Source: Amblyornis subalaris
Lineage: Eukaryota; Chordata; Aves; Passeriformes; Ptilonorhynchidae
Length of the DNA stretch: 64,000 bases
Reading direction: 5' to 3'
Assembly (NCBI GenBank): GCA_018881555.1
Contig: JACAXG010000009.1
Span: 12,299,326 to 12,363,325 of the forward strand
The notes below the pieces were generated by a model. That model saw only the letters and a program-made list of their open reading frames with translations. It did no database searches and was not told where the DNA came from. Positions 28,391 to 40,100 of this stretch are shown piece by piece. The position numbers were made by a program, and so were the translations under genes. The stretch's first letter is position 1; each line of letters opens with the position of its first letter.

Positions 28391-28396
28391 TTTATT
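28391..28396 (-). terminator. Candidate polyadenylation signal AATAAA
   Basis: The canonical hexamer AATAAA is read on the minus strand about 30 bases past a stop codon (28425-28427) that ends the open frame reading through the donor of the last dynein exon. That spacing is typical for a terminal exon. AATAAA is frequent in AT-rich DNA, so position is the only support. Confidence 0.25.
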
Positions 28397-28586
28397 AAAA
28401 TTAATTTCTGCATGTTTGCAGATGCTAAATTAGTTTCAATAAATAACAACAATAAGGCTGAAATCTGTCAACATCTTGACAAATATTCAGAGAGCTGTTT
28501 AGTACACGTTTATAGTATTCATTGCTTCTAAAAGAGAAAATGATCATACAGTAACTAAACCCTAAGTAAGAGCTAAAGATATTCAC

Positions 28587-28803
28587 CTCATGAAGCCATT
28601 TCTCAACTAGCCCCTTGGCACTTGCTGGAATTATTCGCAGCACGAGCTCTACTTTTTCATTTTCTGCTGACTCCATGTGGGTAATTTCTCTCTTGTGATT
28701 AAAAGTGAGCTTGTCAATTCCTTCAAAGCATTTCTTTAGGTGTGGTTGGACGTGGAGTGGATCCTTTGTCTCAAAAAGGATTCCTAAGAGATCATTGCTG
28801 CAT
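28587..28803 (-). pseudogene. Dynein heavy chain (DNAH) linker exon, last recognisable exon
   Basis: This exon encodes part of the N-terminal linker of an axonemal dynein heavy chain, the microtubule motor of cilia and flagella. In order it shows SNDLLGILFETKDP, VQPHLKKCFEGIDKL, EITHM, ENEKVEL and GLVEKWLHE, matching the family pattern SND-LLEILSETKDP, VQPHLKKCFEGIAKL, ITHM, E-VEL and VEKWL. The usual upstream FFFL next to SND is replaced: a pyrimidine tract with CAG at 28818-28820 leads into a disturbed frame, while a second AG 14 bases on (TTCTCTAG) restores it and drops those residues, so the start chosen is the frame-keeping one. The donor is GAG|GTGAAT, but the frame also reads on for 53 codons to a TAG at 28425. 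DNAH1/3/7/12-type is the closest class by eye. The family call is secure, but functionality is doubtful. Confidence 0.9.
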
Positions 28804-28909
28804 CTAGAGAAAAAAACCTGAAAAATGATAAAAAATGAACTTTAGAGGTATTTATATAAACATATTTTACACCAACACCAACAGCAGACAGATGAAATGG
28901 ACTGTTTAC

Positions 28910-29069
28910 CTTGGAAAGAATAGTCTTTTCTTTGCCAGATAATCATTCAAGGCCTTCCTGAATGTCATCCAAAAGCGATTCTGCCTCCTTCAACTTATCC
29001 GGCATCTGGGGCTGTGAGATAACCCTCGTGGCATTGGTCTCCTTCACTGACTCCTTCGTTATTAGCCTC
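28910..29069 (-). pseudogene. DNAH linker exon with a one-base insertion
   Basis: Acceptor TCACCCACCAG and donor CCAAG|GTAAAC bound 160 bases that read RLITKESVKETNATRVISQP, then MPDKLKEAESLLDDIQEGL, a shift, and NDYLAKKRLFFPR. The last block is a hallmark of the dynein heavy-chain linker (family: GLNDYLEKKRLFFPR) and leads directly into the exon at 28803. The shift comes from one extra base near 28950 (GGCCTTGAATG where GGCCTGAATG would stay in frame). Without that base the exon would be 159 bases and keep the same entry and exit phases. A true disabling mutation or an assembly error in a short homopolymer are both possible. Confidence 0.9.
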
Positions 29070-31792
29070 CTGGTGGGTGAGATAGAATACAGTGAATGTA
29101 ATAACCATACTTCACACAACAGGCTCTCTCTCTCTTTTAAATTGAAAATCCCCTTATTACAAAACAAGGGGTGTTCTTTTTCTTCTACCTTTAAGTAGGA
29201 CTGCCACATTCATTGCTTTTTACAAAAACGCAGCTGCTTTTTAAGCTACAGATAAATAGAATCTGCTAGGCAGTAATTCTGCTCAGTCTGAATGCATTAT
29301 TTTCTAAGTCACTTTGTTGAGGCACTTTTTATTATGAACCGGAATGAACAAGGAAAGTCCTTTTCTCAACTAATTATGACTATGCTTTGTTCTATACTAT
29401 TAACTTACAATGCCAGATTGGTCAGCTTTTTTTTTCTTCCTTCAACCAGTTCAACAAATTACCATGCTTTCTCTGGGAAATTAGAGAGCTAATTATTAAG
29501 ACTTTATAGACTAATGATGAAAATATAAATAACACCGAACAACAGTGTATCAATAACATTCACACAATCCCTTTGATATGCACAGTGCAATCTCCTATTT
29601 TAACACCAGTGATGCATGGACAAGACTTACTTTGACTCAATCTACGGAATTTTCATCTCATAAAGATTTTTTAAACTAGATCTTTTCAAATTGAGGAAAA
29701 AGCATGAAACACCATTTTTCATATACCTATCCCTGGCACATGTTTTGTTTTCCTATTATTGTACTCCCAATTTATGAAAATCAGGAATGACAGAATAGAA
29801 GGCAAAGCTATAAAGACATGAAATCAGAAAAACATCAGGACTTGTGTTGTTTCCCACTGTAAGACATAATGTAGTGTGTTTGATTTGAAAAATACTTGTG
29901 GTTTGTTTATTTTTTTTTTTTTAATTAGCTGCTTTAAAGACTAGATTAGTTTGCAAAGAAGAGTTTGATATTCCTCAGTAACACCAAAAACTAGAACATA
30001 GTTCTGAGGTGTTGGGGCCTTCAGTGATCTATAATGCTTGGCTTTGACAATGTAAAACATACTAAACTATATTCCAAAGTGGACAACAACACCTTTAGCT
30101 TAATGGTTGTCCACACAGAAACTCCAAAAAACTAAATGTACGCATTTAGATATCACTACATAGTTCCTTTTATTTAACATATACAGTGATGAACAGAATT
30201 CAAATAAATAAATAAATAAGAAAAATCCTTTCTCCTTAAAATTAATTTTCAATACTTTTGAGCTGAAAACCATCAGTATGGTAGAAAAACCTGTAGAACT
30301 GGTTCTGCCCAGCATTTGGGTTTGCAAATCAGAAAGAATCCTGGAAATAAGAACTTGTTCAGCAAAAGAAAATTCACATTGCCACCATCTTAATATTCTG
30401 TTTGCATTCAAAATTGTACCATTCCTATGTATTTCTGTCTGAAATATTATGGGGGATATTAATTGTACATTTTTCAAGCACCTACTGTAAGAAGACACAT
30501 ATGTACGGCCAACAAGAGTGCCATTGCTTTGAGATCCTAAAACTTGCTAATTCCATGAGGCATTTCCCAGTCCTGATACACTTGGTAAACTATGGACCCT
30601 TTTGGGTTGCTTGTCTCCATATCTAGAGACCAACCTGAATGCTGGAGTATCAGGAAAAGCCTAATTCATGCAGACTGAAGAGCAGCTGGTTCTACTGAAA
30701 AAATAACTCTACATGTATCAGTGGAGCTTCCAAGATGTGAAAGTAAATGAACACATCCACACAAACATTTATTTAACTTTATTTTAATACCAAGCTGAGT
30801 GTTCGTGTACACTCTAATATGTCGCTTCAAATTATCTCTGAAACAAGGACACTATCCACCATACTGCCAATTTAGGTATGTTGTCTTTTGTACTAAACTT
30901 TTAAAGGAATTTTGAAATGCTTGATTAAAAATTTATTCCTGCTTGATTAAAAATATAACTGTATCTGTCAATTTAGCAATATTTCTTTTCATGAAGTGAC
31001 AGCAAGGACACTAAAAAAATAACTGTGAATGTGAGAAAGCTTACCAATGTGGGGTACTGTTTTTCCAAAATTAATTTCAGAATTAAAGTTATCCTCAGTA
31101 ATTTTGTTGAGAATGCCATACTTCCAGGCATGACAGGCCTTCAGATTACTGATTATCCCACTTTCAACATGGCTAGTATCAATGGTGCACAATACATTTT
31201 GATTAAAAATGAACCTATTTCATTTTAGCTGAATCAATTCAAGACGGTGAAATAGTCAGATTCCACCCTGTGCTCATCCTCTGCTGAGCACTCACTGAGA
31301 GCTTTTCACAGAAGCCAAGGTTATGGTACAAAATGATTGAGTGACTTGACAAACATTACAGCCCTAATAGAGGCCCATTTACATACAGGGGCAAGATCTA
31401 TAAACTCCCAGTTTTGTACTTTGTCCATCTGACCATGTTTCCCTACACTTCAGAAGGGAGAATCAAAATGAAGATGCATTCACAAAAAAAAAAAGAAAAA
31501 AACCAAACCTCATCTCTTTACCAAACCATTTTGTACCTACTCCTTTCCCTTGCTACTGTATGTAAGATAGCTACATATGTCTTCCAATGTATTTCTTCCA
31601 TTATGGAAAGCAAGTGTTTTACAGGTGCTTTTAGATATGCATACATTTTGAATATTCTGCAGGTCATTCAGTAGAAGATCAGATATACACCTAAACACAG
31701 ACTTAATATTTCAAGGAAGAGAGAGCAGCAAAGGCCAGTTTTTATGACTTTCAAAATCATTTAAGAAATATTTTGCCAAAAATGTTCTTTAC
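29070..31792. other. Intron-like sequence; expected dynein exon not found
   Basis: In related dynein heavy chains an exon with a DEWL...WLYLEPIF segment lies between the two flanking dynein exons. I looked on the minus strand for the corresponding pattern and did not find it. The rest is AT-rich, with no recognised repeat. The minus frames at 30100-30498 and 30989-31192 have no family match. Confidence 0.55.
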
Positions 31793-31921
31793 CTGTTTCC
31801 AGTTTTACTTCTTGGAGTACAATGAGAAACAAAACGTGGTTGTTTGCCTTTGTCACTTGAATGATTCACTAACTTACTGGGAGGCTGTGTCTCTATTGTT
31901 TCTGAGCTCACATCATAAAAA
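31793..31921 (-). CDS. Candidate internal coding exon, unknown gene
   Basis: A 129-base open segment has acceptor TTCTATTTAG and donor AACAG|GTAAAG. Read with one leading base it gives FYDVSSETIETQPPSKLVNH and, after SSDKGKQ, PRFVSHCTPRSKTGN: hydrophilic, Ser/Thr/Lys-rich and unlike the dynein linker. It occupies the place where a dynein exon would be expected, but shows no similarity to it. Both ends split a codon as AG|N. The entry phase fits the short CpG-island exon at 48334-48368. The exit phase fits both the candidate exon at 13912-13972 and the dynein exon at 28910-29069. I favour a separate minus-strand gene running through the dead dynein region, but cannot prove it. Confidence 0.35.
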
Positions 31922-32127
31922 CTAAATAGAAATCAATTTAAAACAATGAACTTTAAACTTTACTTTCCCCTAGGTATTCTAAAGTGGCACAGCTAAGTTG
32001 TAAAACTTTTAAATAATGGAAGTCAGTGAAGCCTAAATCACACACAATAGTGAAAGCTGAGATGTGAGATGGAGATGAAATCTAAAAGCTAATTAAATTC
32101 AACAAGAGCCTCTCAAAGGCAACATAC

Positions 32128-32225
32128 CAGCTTAGCCTCCCATGCTAACATTTCGTTTCGAAGGGTGCAGTAAATGGAGGGCCTTTCATGGCTGCAGATT
32201 TCACAATATGATCCACCAGCTAAAC
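32128..32225 (-). pseudogene. DNAH exon (family LLDDHI motif), frameshifted
   Basis: Acceptor CTCCCCTCTCAG and donor GCTG|GTATGT bound 98 bases. The main frame reads LVDHIVKSAAMKGPPFTAPF, matching the family signature LLDDHIVKTQTMRGSPFIKPF, then continues FETK and stops. A one-base deletion near 32155 separates it from the second block, MLAWEAKL, which matches family AWE-KL. The second codon after the first acceptor is TAG; that AG could itself serve as an alternative acceptor (GTTTAG|CTGGTG), so the stop alone is not decisive. The frameshift is relative to all family members I know. Confidence 0.88.
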
Positions 32226-35200
32226 CTGAGAGGGGAGAGAAAAAACAGATTAGATGCATGGATTACTGTACTGAATAGATGCCAAGGCCAAGATAAAAAG
32301 AATAGATAAGTTAGGGCTTCTGAGGAGCTAAATTTGAAGCCAACCGGCAAAACGGATTGAACTTTATTACCTCTAGTCACTGAGAAATTCCCTAGACAGT
32401 TGGATGTAATTTGAAAAGGTCAGAAAAAAATTTCCTTCACAGTATTATTGCTTCATGGTTTAAGGGTGTACGATTGTGAGATGCCAGCTCTAATCATTTT
32501 TATTGACTTGCTCTAGGGAGACAGACAGATGCACAGGGAGTCAAGACAGACGGATAAGACATATCCTACCTTCGTTTCCAGTTTTAAAACATATCACAGT
32601 ATTAGGTATGTTTTAATGTTAATCATTTCAGTTTATCCTTTGCCATATCTGAGCAGAATATGCTGTGTTTCTCTAAGACAGCACAGAAGGGGGAAGGGAG
32701 GGAAACCCTGTGCATAACATTGGAAACTTGCTACAATTTTTCATGTGTGATCTGAGCATTCATTGAATTCCACGTGAATCTGAAATACATAACTGAAATT
32801 CAGTAAGTGTAATAGGATTTTCTAGATATTTTTAGGTATGCTCAGTTGATTTTTTTTTCACCTAAAGGGGAGCAGATCTTACTGAATAGATTGTAGGAAT
32901 GACCTTCAGCATACTGACAGTACAAGCTTTATTACCAGTGTGGCTGTCTTGGGGGAAAAAAACCCCCAAAATACAAAAAAAACTCACAAAAACCCAGAAA
33001 ACAAATCCACCCCAATTAAAAGCATTTAATTCTTTGACTTAGCATTCACAGATGCTTGTAATCAAATATGAACATTTGCTAACATTACACTTACAGTCAA
33101 TTTTTTTGTCATGCAATGAAAACCAAAAGAGATTTAAAAACAAAAAAGAAGAATTATCCAACCCAACCCCTGGAAAAGTTTAATTAACATTAGATTTTCT
33201 TTTGCTCAGAAGACATTTTTCTTCCATTCATAATACAAGCATGTGTATTCCCTGTATCCTGACTCTGACTGCACCGCAGAGGCAATTTTAATGGCCATTA
33301 AGGTACAGCGCTGTGAGTTCCTCTACTGCATTATGTTTATAGACCCCTTCTGCAAGCTGACTAAACCTGTTTCCACTTGGATAAGAAAGCCATTTCCATA
33401 TGGTCATATTCCCTCCTCTCAAGCCCTGCACATGAGAGCGTAACATGAAATTGCAGCAGAAGAGTCGCATATATATGTTCAGTCCCTCAGAACTTTATAC
33501 CTCTGAAAGGAAATCAAAAAGGCTTAGCTGAACTGAGGAACAAAAAGCACCAGGAATTGTTCCACTAATGGCAGCTGATACTTTCAATTGAAATGGACTT
33601 CTCCCGACAGAAAAGATGCATGGATGATTAAACGTAACACTTTCTTCAGCAATTTAGGAAGCTTTTGAAAGAAGACAACTGCACCTGTATATATGGAAAA
33701 GAGGCTCGGGAGAGATAATCACTTACTAGATTTATAACAATTCATTTAGACTCTACTACTCTTATTTCTTTTAATCAGACTCCCACTGTCAGCTTCAGGA
33801 TGATACTGAAACTCAAATAGGAATTTAGTTTTTTAAGATCACAGATGTGTAACTACAGAGGAACCCTCCAGTTTCTGTGGCAGCATGACAACGTTGTGAT
33901 TTTTATTCCTGTTTTTTTCAACAGAAGGAGCGACAGAGAAATTAAGTTCTGTCGTCCTCCTGACTTAAGGTCAAAGATGAACTCACATACCCTATCAATC
34001 TTTTTCCCAACGCCCCCCCCCCCACCATTCATCATGAAAAAATGTTTGTTCAAGACACAAACATTTAATGTTAGAACTCAATTTTCCAAAAATATTCCTC
34101 CATCAACATATTTTGATGCCATTTGCAATACAGTAATATGATACCATATGATTCCATGTTTACAAGATCCTCACTACTTTTGCTTCTGTTCTTTTTTTGC
34201 CAGTCTCCTCAAGGGCAGCACATGTTAACAGACAAGTAACTTAAACCCTAATTCATTGTACCATATGTAGAAGGAGTAGATCTTTAAGATGTTCCATATG
34301 ACATTCTTCTCACTCTAAGCTAAAACACATGTGGGAGAAGCTGATTCTACCTAACCCTCACACACAGGTGACAACACTCTCCACCTTTTTATAATACTTT
34401 TTATGATATTGTTTGTTTCCCATATGATTATTTGCCATGCTGATGGTAAAATTGCACAAAATTCAAAGAATTGCTAACTTGCATTGTAACAATAAGTTTA
34501 GTTAACCACTGAAACAGTTTGCTCAGAAAGGTGAGAAATTTTCAGTTACTTCTAACCAGGATTTCATTTTAAACAATACTCTCACAGTTCAACACAGTTC
34601 AACAAAGTTGTTTTGTTAGGTGCAGGAATCACACTTCTCTCCTTTCCAGCCTTTCAATCTAAAGGGTTGCTATCCAAGTGGAATGCCAGTTGGTGTAACA
34701 GGATCACCTCCCAGAAACCAGTAGGTTGTCTTCCTTTCGTCTTTCTATGTGTGACCAGGAGACTGCAATTTTATATATATTAAATTTGAAAATAAAGACC
34801 TTGCAATTCTGTGTCCTAACAATGAAAGAAATTGTAGCTGCCTTTGTCTTGTGAACACTAGATTACTTAAACCTATCCAGCATGTGATTTTAGCCAATTG
34901 AGAAAACCATGAATCCACACAATATTTTTTTTCTATTGGAAGCACATAACCCTGAGAGCTACAAGACAGGTATTTGCTGTAAGGTCTTTCACTCAAATGA
35001 ATTGTCCCCTTCATTTCTGATACAAAGACCCTCCTCCCCATACAACTGATACCAAACTAAAATGCCATTTGTCTCTCCTGACCAACATCCAGAGTCCTCA
35101 CAGAACTGGAGGAAGGGCTGCATTCTCGTATCTATTTTACCAAGACTAGATGTTTCCCATGTACTCCCATGTTTTTCGGATCAGCAGATATGCTTAAGCT

Positions 35201-35264
35201 GTATCCCTCTTCCTAAGATGAAAAAACCCAAACAATACAATAACCCCCACAAAAACTAAAACAT

Positions 35265-35284
35265 CCCCCCCCAAACCCCTCCCC
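35265..35284 (-). other. Potential G-quadruplex motif
   Basis: The minus strand reads GGGGAGGGGTTTGGGGGGGG, giving four or more G tracts with loops of 1 to 3 bases. It meets the usual sequence rule for an intramolecular quadruplex. It lies in otherwise A-rich DNA with no gene nearby, so any role is unknown. Confidence 0.6.
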
Positions 35285-35719
35285 AAAAAAGCTGGCTTCA
35301 GAGCATGTCTCAGACACAATCTTAGTTTTAGATGAGCTCCAGTGTCACTTCAACATGCAGCAGGCCATGTTGCTCACATACATAGCTCACACTAAAGAAT
35401 TAGGTAACTAATTTACAGATGAGCAAGAAACTCTTGAGAGATGGATATGAGTACCATTACTAAGATTAACTCCAATAACCAGTGTTAGGTGGTGGCTACC
35501 AGTTTTACTACTTCCAAGTACTCCAACAGGTCTTCTCCTTTATGAATGGACTAGCTACTGAAAAAGGCTAGTGAGCTTCTTTGTTTGTTTGTGTTCTTTT
35601 GGTTTTGCTTTTTTTGTTAAGCTCAATATAAGAAGTTCCTCAAAGGCACAAAAAATGTTTCAGCATCTTGCATCATACTGGGACAGCTAAATCTGTTTTG
35701 CATTCTTCAGAATATGTCC

Positions 35720-35777
35720 AAATATTCTTAAATGGTCTTAAAGGTCTTTTCCAAATTAATGATTCTATGATTCTGTG
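35720..35777 (+). mobile_element. CR1 3'-terminal scrap
   Basis: The segment ends AATGATTCTATGATTCTGTG and is preceded by GGTCTTAAAGGTCTTTTCCAA, matching the last bases of an avian CR1 in plus orientation. Only about 60 bases are recognisable, so it is an old, very short 5'-truncated insertion. Confidence 0.75.
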
Positions 35778-37050
35778 TCAGTTAATCACTTAGTAAACAT
35801 TTACTTTATCTTAAAAACCACTCTGTGATGTGTATAATTTGAATCTGTCATTTTTTTGCTACACGAAAGAAATACAGCACTCTCAAAGAAGACTGCAATA
35901 CACTTACTAGATGTAATGTTTATGTCTTAAATACCATCTAATTCTTAAAATAAATTAGACCTTCTGAAAGACATAGGGAAAAAAACATCCCACTGTTGCA
36001 GTTACTATGCATAATAGTATATTTTGCCAAATTCTCTCATGTGAACACTGATTCAGCTCCCAGCTCTAATATCGTTAGGCTTAACATCTGACAAATTAGG
36101 TTTGAGAACAATGGAATGCAATTAAAATACTTATGTACTGCAGCAGAAAGAGATAACATTTCATGTATGTTTAGTGGAAAGAAAGAAAGAGAAAATCCTT
36201 TCTTGATATTAAAGACATAATGAAGGGATCTCAAAAAACATACGTAGGTACAGGAGGAATTTATAACTGAATTTTCCTCTCAACGTTTCAACTAGCAATT
36301 CAGTGTTGGTTGATCACATGGAGAATGAAAACCTGAACATTTGAATAATCAATAGTTGCTATCACTTGAATTTTTCTGTTTCTAAGATGAAAAGTGAATA
36401 TATATTTCCACTCAGCAGTTGTTTTAAAAGCATTCTCTGAAACACAGTCCTTAATCATTTGGGCCTTATACTTTGAACTTTAAGCCTTTCACCACTTTTC
36501 TAGAGTAAAATTTCAATCAGCAATCAGAAAGCGTCTTTATTCAGTGTATTGCTGAAGCCTCTCCAAGTTGTACTCACTATAAATAATTATTTAATAAAAT
36601 TGAATGACAATTTTTGTATTTTTTTTTCTTTTTATTAGAACAGGTTTCAGAACCCAGAAATATAGGTGAGTAAACTGCTTGGCTGTTCTACAAAATTATA
36701 ATGGAGATGCAGCTAAGGTTCTCCTCATGCTGTTCGTCATATCATCAAGCAAAGTAGAGTTTATGTAATGCAATACAGACGCCACAGGTTTCTTTTTCAA
36801 ATTTTATATTTGTAATAGATGAATGTCCCTTTTTTAAGCCTCAGATTTCACTCTGAGTGAAGTTGACTCTCTATGGGCTCTACTCCAAAAATTTAACTCT
36901 AAAATCATTTAACCATAGTAGTTGTGGTAAGAAAACCTCTTTTTATGGCCAGACTTTCCTTAACATCTATCATTAATTTAGAGACTCGATCATTTCTCTA
37001 ACGCAGTTTTGGAGAATTGCTTTTGGCTTTCTGTCCTGACAGAGCACTGT

Positions 37051-37158
37051 CATATGCATATATGTGTATATATATGTGTGTGTGTATATATATGTATATG
37101 TATATAATATGTATATGTAGATATATGTATGTATATATGTATATAACATGTATATATC
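37051..37158. repeat. (TATG/TATA)n microsatellite
   Basis: About 108 bases of alternating TA and TG steps (TATATG, TGTGTG and TATATA blocks) are interrupted by a few substitutions. It explains the Tyr/Ile/Thr-rich open frame on the minus strand, which is not a gene. It may be length-polymorphic. Confidence 0.9.
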
Positions 37159-40100
37159 CATAAATATATTACACATTACAAATAAAACCCATGGTGAATG
37201 GTCAGGACCAATTAATTTTACTTGGTACTGTACAAGCAAGAGTGGATACACACCTGTTGCCCTGAAGAGTCTTCCATTTAGTTAAAAACTATAGTGTTTT
37301 GATTATTTTGTAGCTGTCCATGACAGCCTCATAACATTTCAGTATTTGTTCACTTACAGCATATTTGTCTTTGACAAACAAACACAATTAAAATGGTGCT
37401 GTTCATATTTATGCCTCTCCTCTATGTCATGCTATTTATATGAATGGGTGTTTTTTTTCCTTTATTTGTATCAAAGTAGTACCTGAAGTCGCCAGCTTCT
37501 TGCAGCACAGACTAGAACCCACCACATTCTTCACTTTTCTCCCTCAGAGGCCTTATAGTTGAAGTTGGAAATGAAAGAGAAACAAAGTGACTTGCCTAAA
37601 ACCTTTCTTTTATTCCTCCTTCACACATGCATGAACATACAGGGGTTTTTTTTAAAAAAAGAGATGAAAGAGACCTTCTAGAAAATACATTGTATAAGTA
37701 AGGAATCAAAGTTCACACTATAACGAGGAAATGGGGAAAGAGTTAATATTGTGCCTAACACTAGAGCAAGCTGACATTGTTGGAGGCAGACTCAAGTTGT
37801 ATAGGTACAAAAGGAAAAGGACAATCAAAGCAAAAACATTTTAAAGTTATACAACCTAAATGGCTAGGTAATGATAATATCAAGATTTGATTATACACAT
37901 CTGAGAGCTCATGTGCTCAGAAGGAAATATTTTGTTGCACTGGGAATTGGGCTGAGTCTTCCTCCTTCTTTTCAAAAGTATAATTTCCATTCTCCTACCC
38001 AGAGAGAAACTTAAAATAAAAATACTGATTTAAATACAGTCTGATACTACTCTGGAGACTAATAAGCATACAGATAATTTTCAGCTAAGAGAAAAAGAAC
38101 TTCTTTGTAGGCTATTTGCAAAAATATATTGGTAATTGTCGAAAAATGCTCCAAATGTCCCAACAATGGTCAACCAAAGTAGAATTGTCAAGAAAATGAA
38201 GAGAGAGAGGGTGAGAGTTTCGATAAATTTCCTGTGTGATCTTTACAGCCATTTTGATGGGCTATGCATTTGTACATGCATACACATGACTATGCCAAAT
38301 GTAGAGAGAAAGACACTTGGTATACTGTGCAAACCACAACTTTCAGACAGGCTTTTTCACTAGTCTAAATGTACTTAGGCATATTTTTATCTGGTCTTGC
38401 AATTTTCTTTCTGAGAATCTGTAGGCTTGGAAAAGTCATTACTCAAAAATTGTGTCTCTTATAGTAGATATTCACACAAATGAAATGCTCTACATTTATG
38501 GCAACATAAAAATGCCACACACAGATTGGTTCATAACTGCCACACAAGCATCAGTCAGTGCATACGAACACACTTAGCAAAGAATCACACTAAATACAAA
38601 TACACATAATGTTTGTTCTACTTCTTAGTTTTCACAGCTGACAATTAAAACCTGAAATAGTTTGTTAACAGACACTCTAATGTAAGAAAACTTACTGTCT
38701 TATGTTGAGGCTTGATTCATTTAATGACAATTCTGTCTGAAATAGGAGCTGGCCCAAAGTATGTACATCATAGGTTTACACACTTGCACACTCACACAAA
38801 CACACATACACAATATCTGCCAGAAAAAAGAGTTACAGCATCATTGTCATCAATAGATGACATAGATGGAGGAAACACAACAATAAATGAGGGACTATCG
38901 AGGAGACATAGTAAGAATGGAGCAATGCCAGGGTGAAAAAAAGACAAGAACTGTCTATCTAATGCTATCAACAAAGGAGCTAATAAAGCTATCTAAGAAA
39001 GGAATTTATTTAAATAGCTTGAGTCTTCCTTCCTGAGCATTTTTCTGCACAGACATGGACAACTACACAAAAAGCAAAGTATCTCTAATGTGACACAGAA
39101 GACAGTACTGACCTACTCTATTTTTCCTTCTCTTACTATCTTATGTAGTTTTAGATAGTTGAACGTAATTTTAGATTAAAATCAGATTATTTGTAATTAG
39201 TGTAAAGAAACACAATAGGAACAATTTAGTCTGTACTGTAGAATAGAAGAAAAATTTAGGAAATATAATTTAAAAGTAGAATTAGCAAAGACCAGTTATG
39301 TGAAAAAGAAGAAATTTTTAGTTACCAGTGTTGATTTGATGTAATTTTGCAGATAACACACAGTTATTATACTTGCCTTTTTGACATACATATGGTCGCT
39401 TGTAATATAGACATGAAGTAAATTAATGAATGAAAAATTGTAGGTTGGAGCTGAATTTGAGCAGAAGAGAGATAAGAGCATCGAGTGGAGAAAAGCATAT
39501 GGAAAAGTTCATCTAAAAAGTGAATGTGATTCTGTGATAGCACAGAAATGGTTGATCCAGCAGGAGTTTGCAAGACTTTTTGAAATCTGTCCTCACACAA
39601 GACCCTTAGAAAAAAATATTCACCATTGGTGATAGCACTTCCAGATGTCTAGAGTAGCCTAGTAGATAAACACACTTTGATTTCGCCTTTCAAAGGTAAA
39701 AGAACTTTTATTCAGGTGCATAGCACTACTCACACGCTATGAGGAAGAAACTGCAATTGCAATATGATAAAGACCAGACAAAAACTCATGGCCAGCTCTC
39801 TTCTTTGAGTTGAAGAGAAATAAGATCAACAAGAAAAATCAAAATTATCCAAATTGTGTATCAAGCATAAGGAGAAAGGGACAGAGATGAAAGAGGATGA
39901 GGGTAAATGTCGAGGTAAGATACAGTCATAATACAGAAAGAGAAGTCAGAGTGAACATAAAAATAGAAACTGGACTATAAGAGAAAAGGAGCCTGAAGAA
40001 GAGGGACAGACAGAACCCGGAAGAGACTAGAGGACTTCACTTCTGGCAGGGCCCTGAAGGAGTTTTTAAACAGGAAACCTTCACACCAATGGATACTTTG

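Noticed and set aside
36973..37251. Tyr/Ile/Thr-rich open frame on the minus strand
   Set aside because: It is translation of the TATG/TATA microsatellite.
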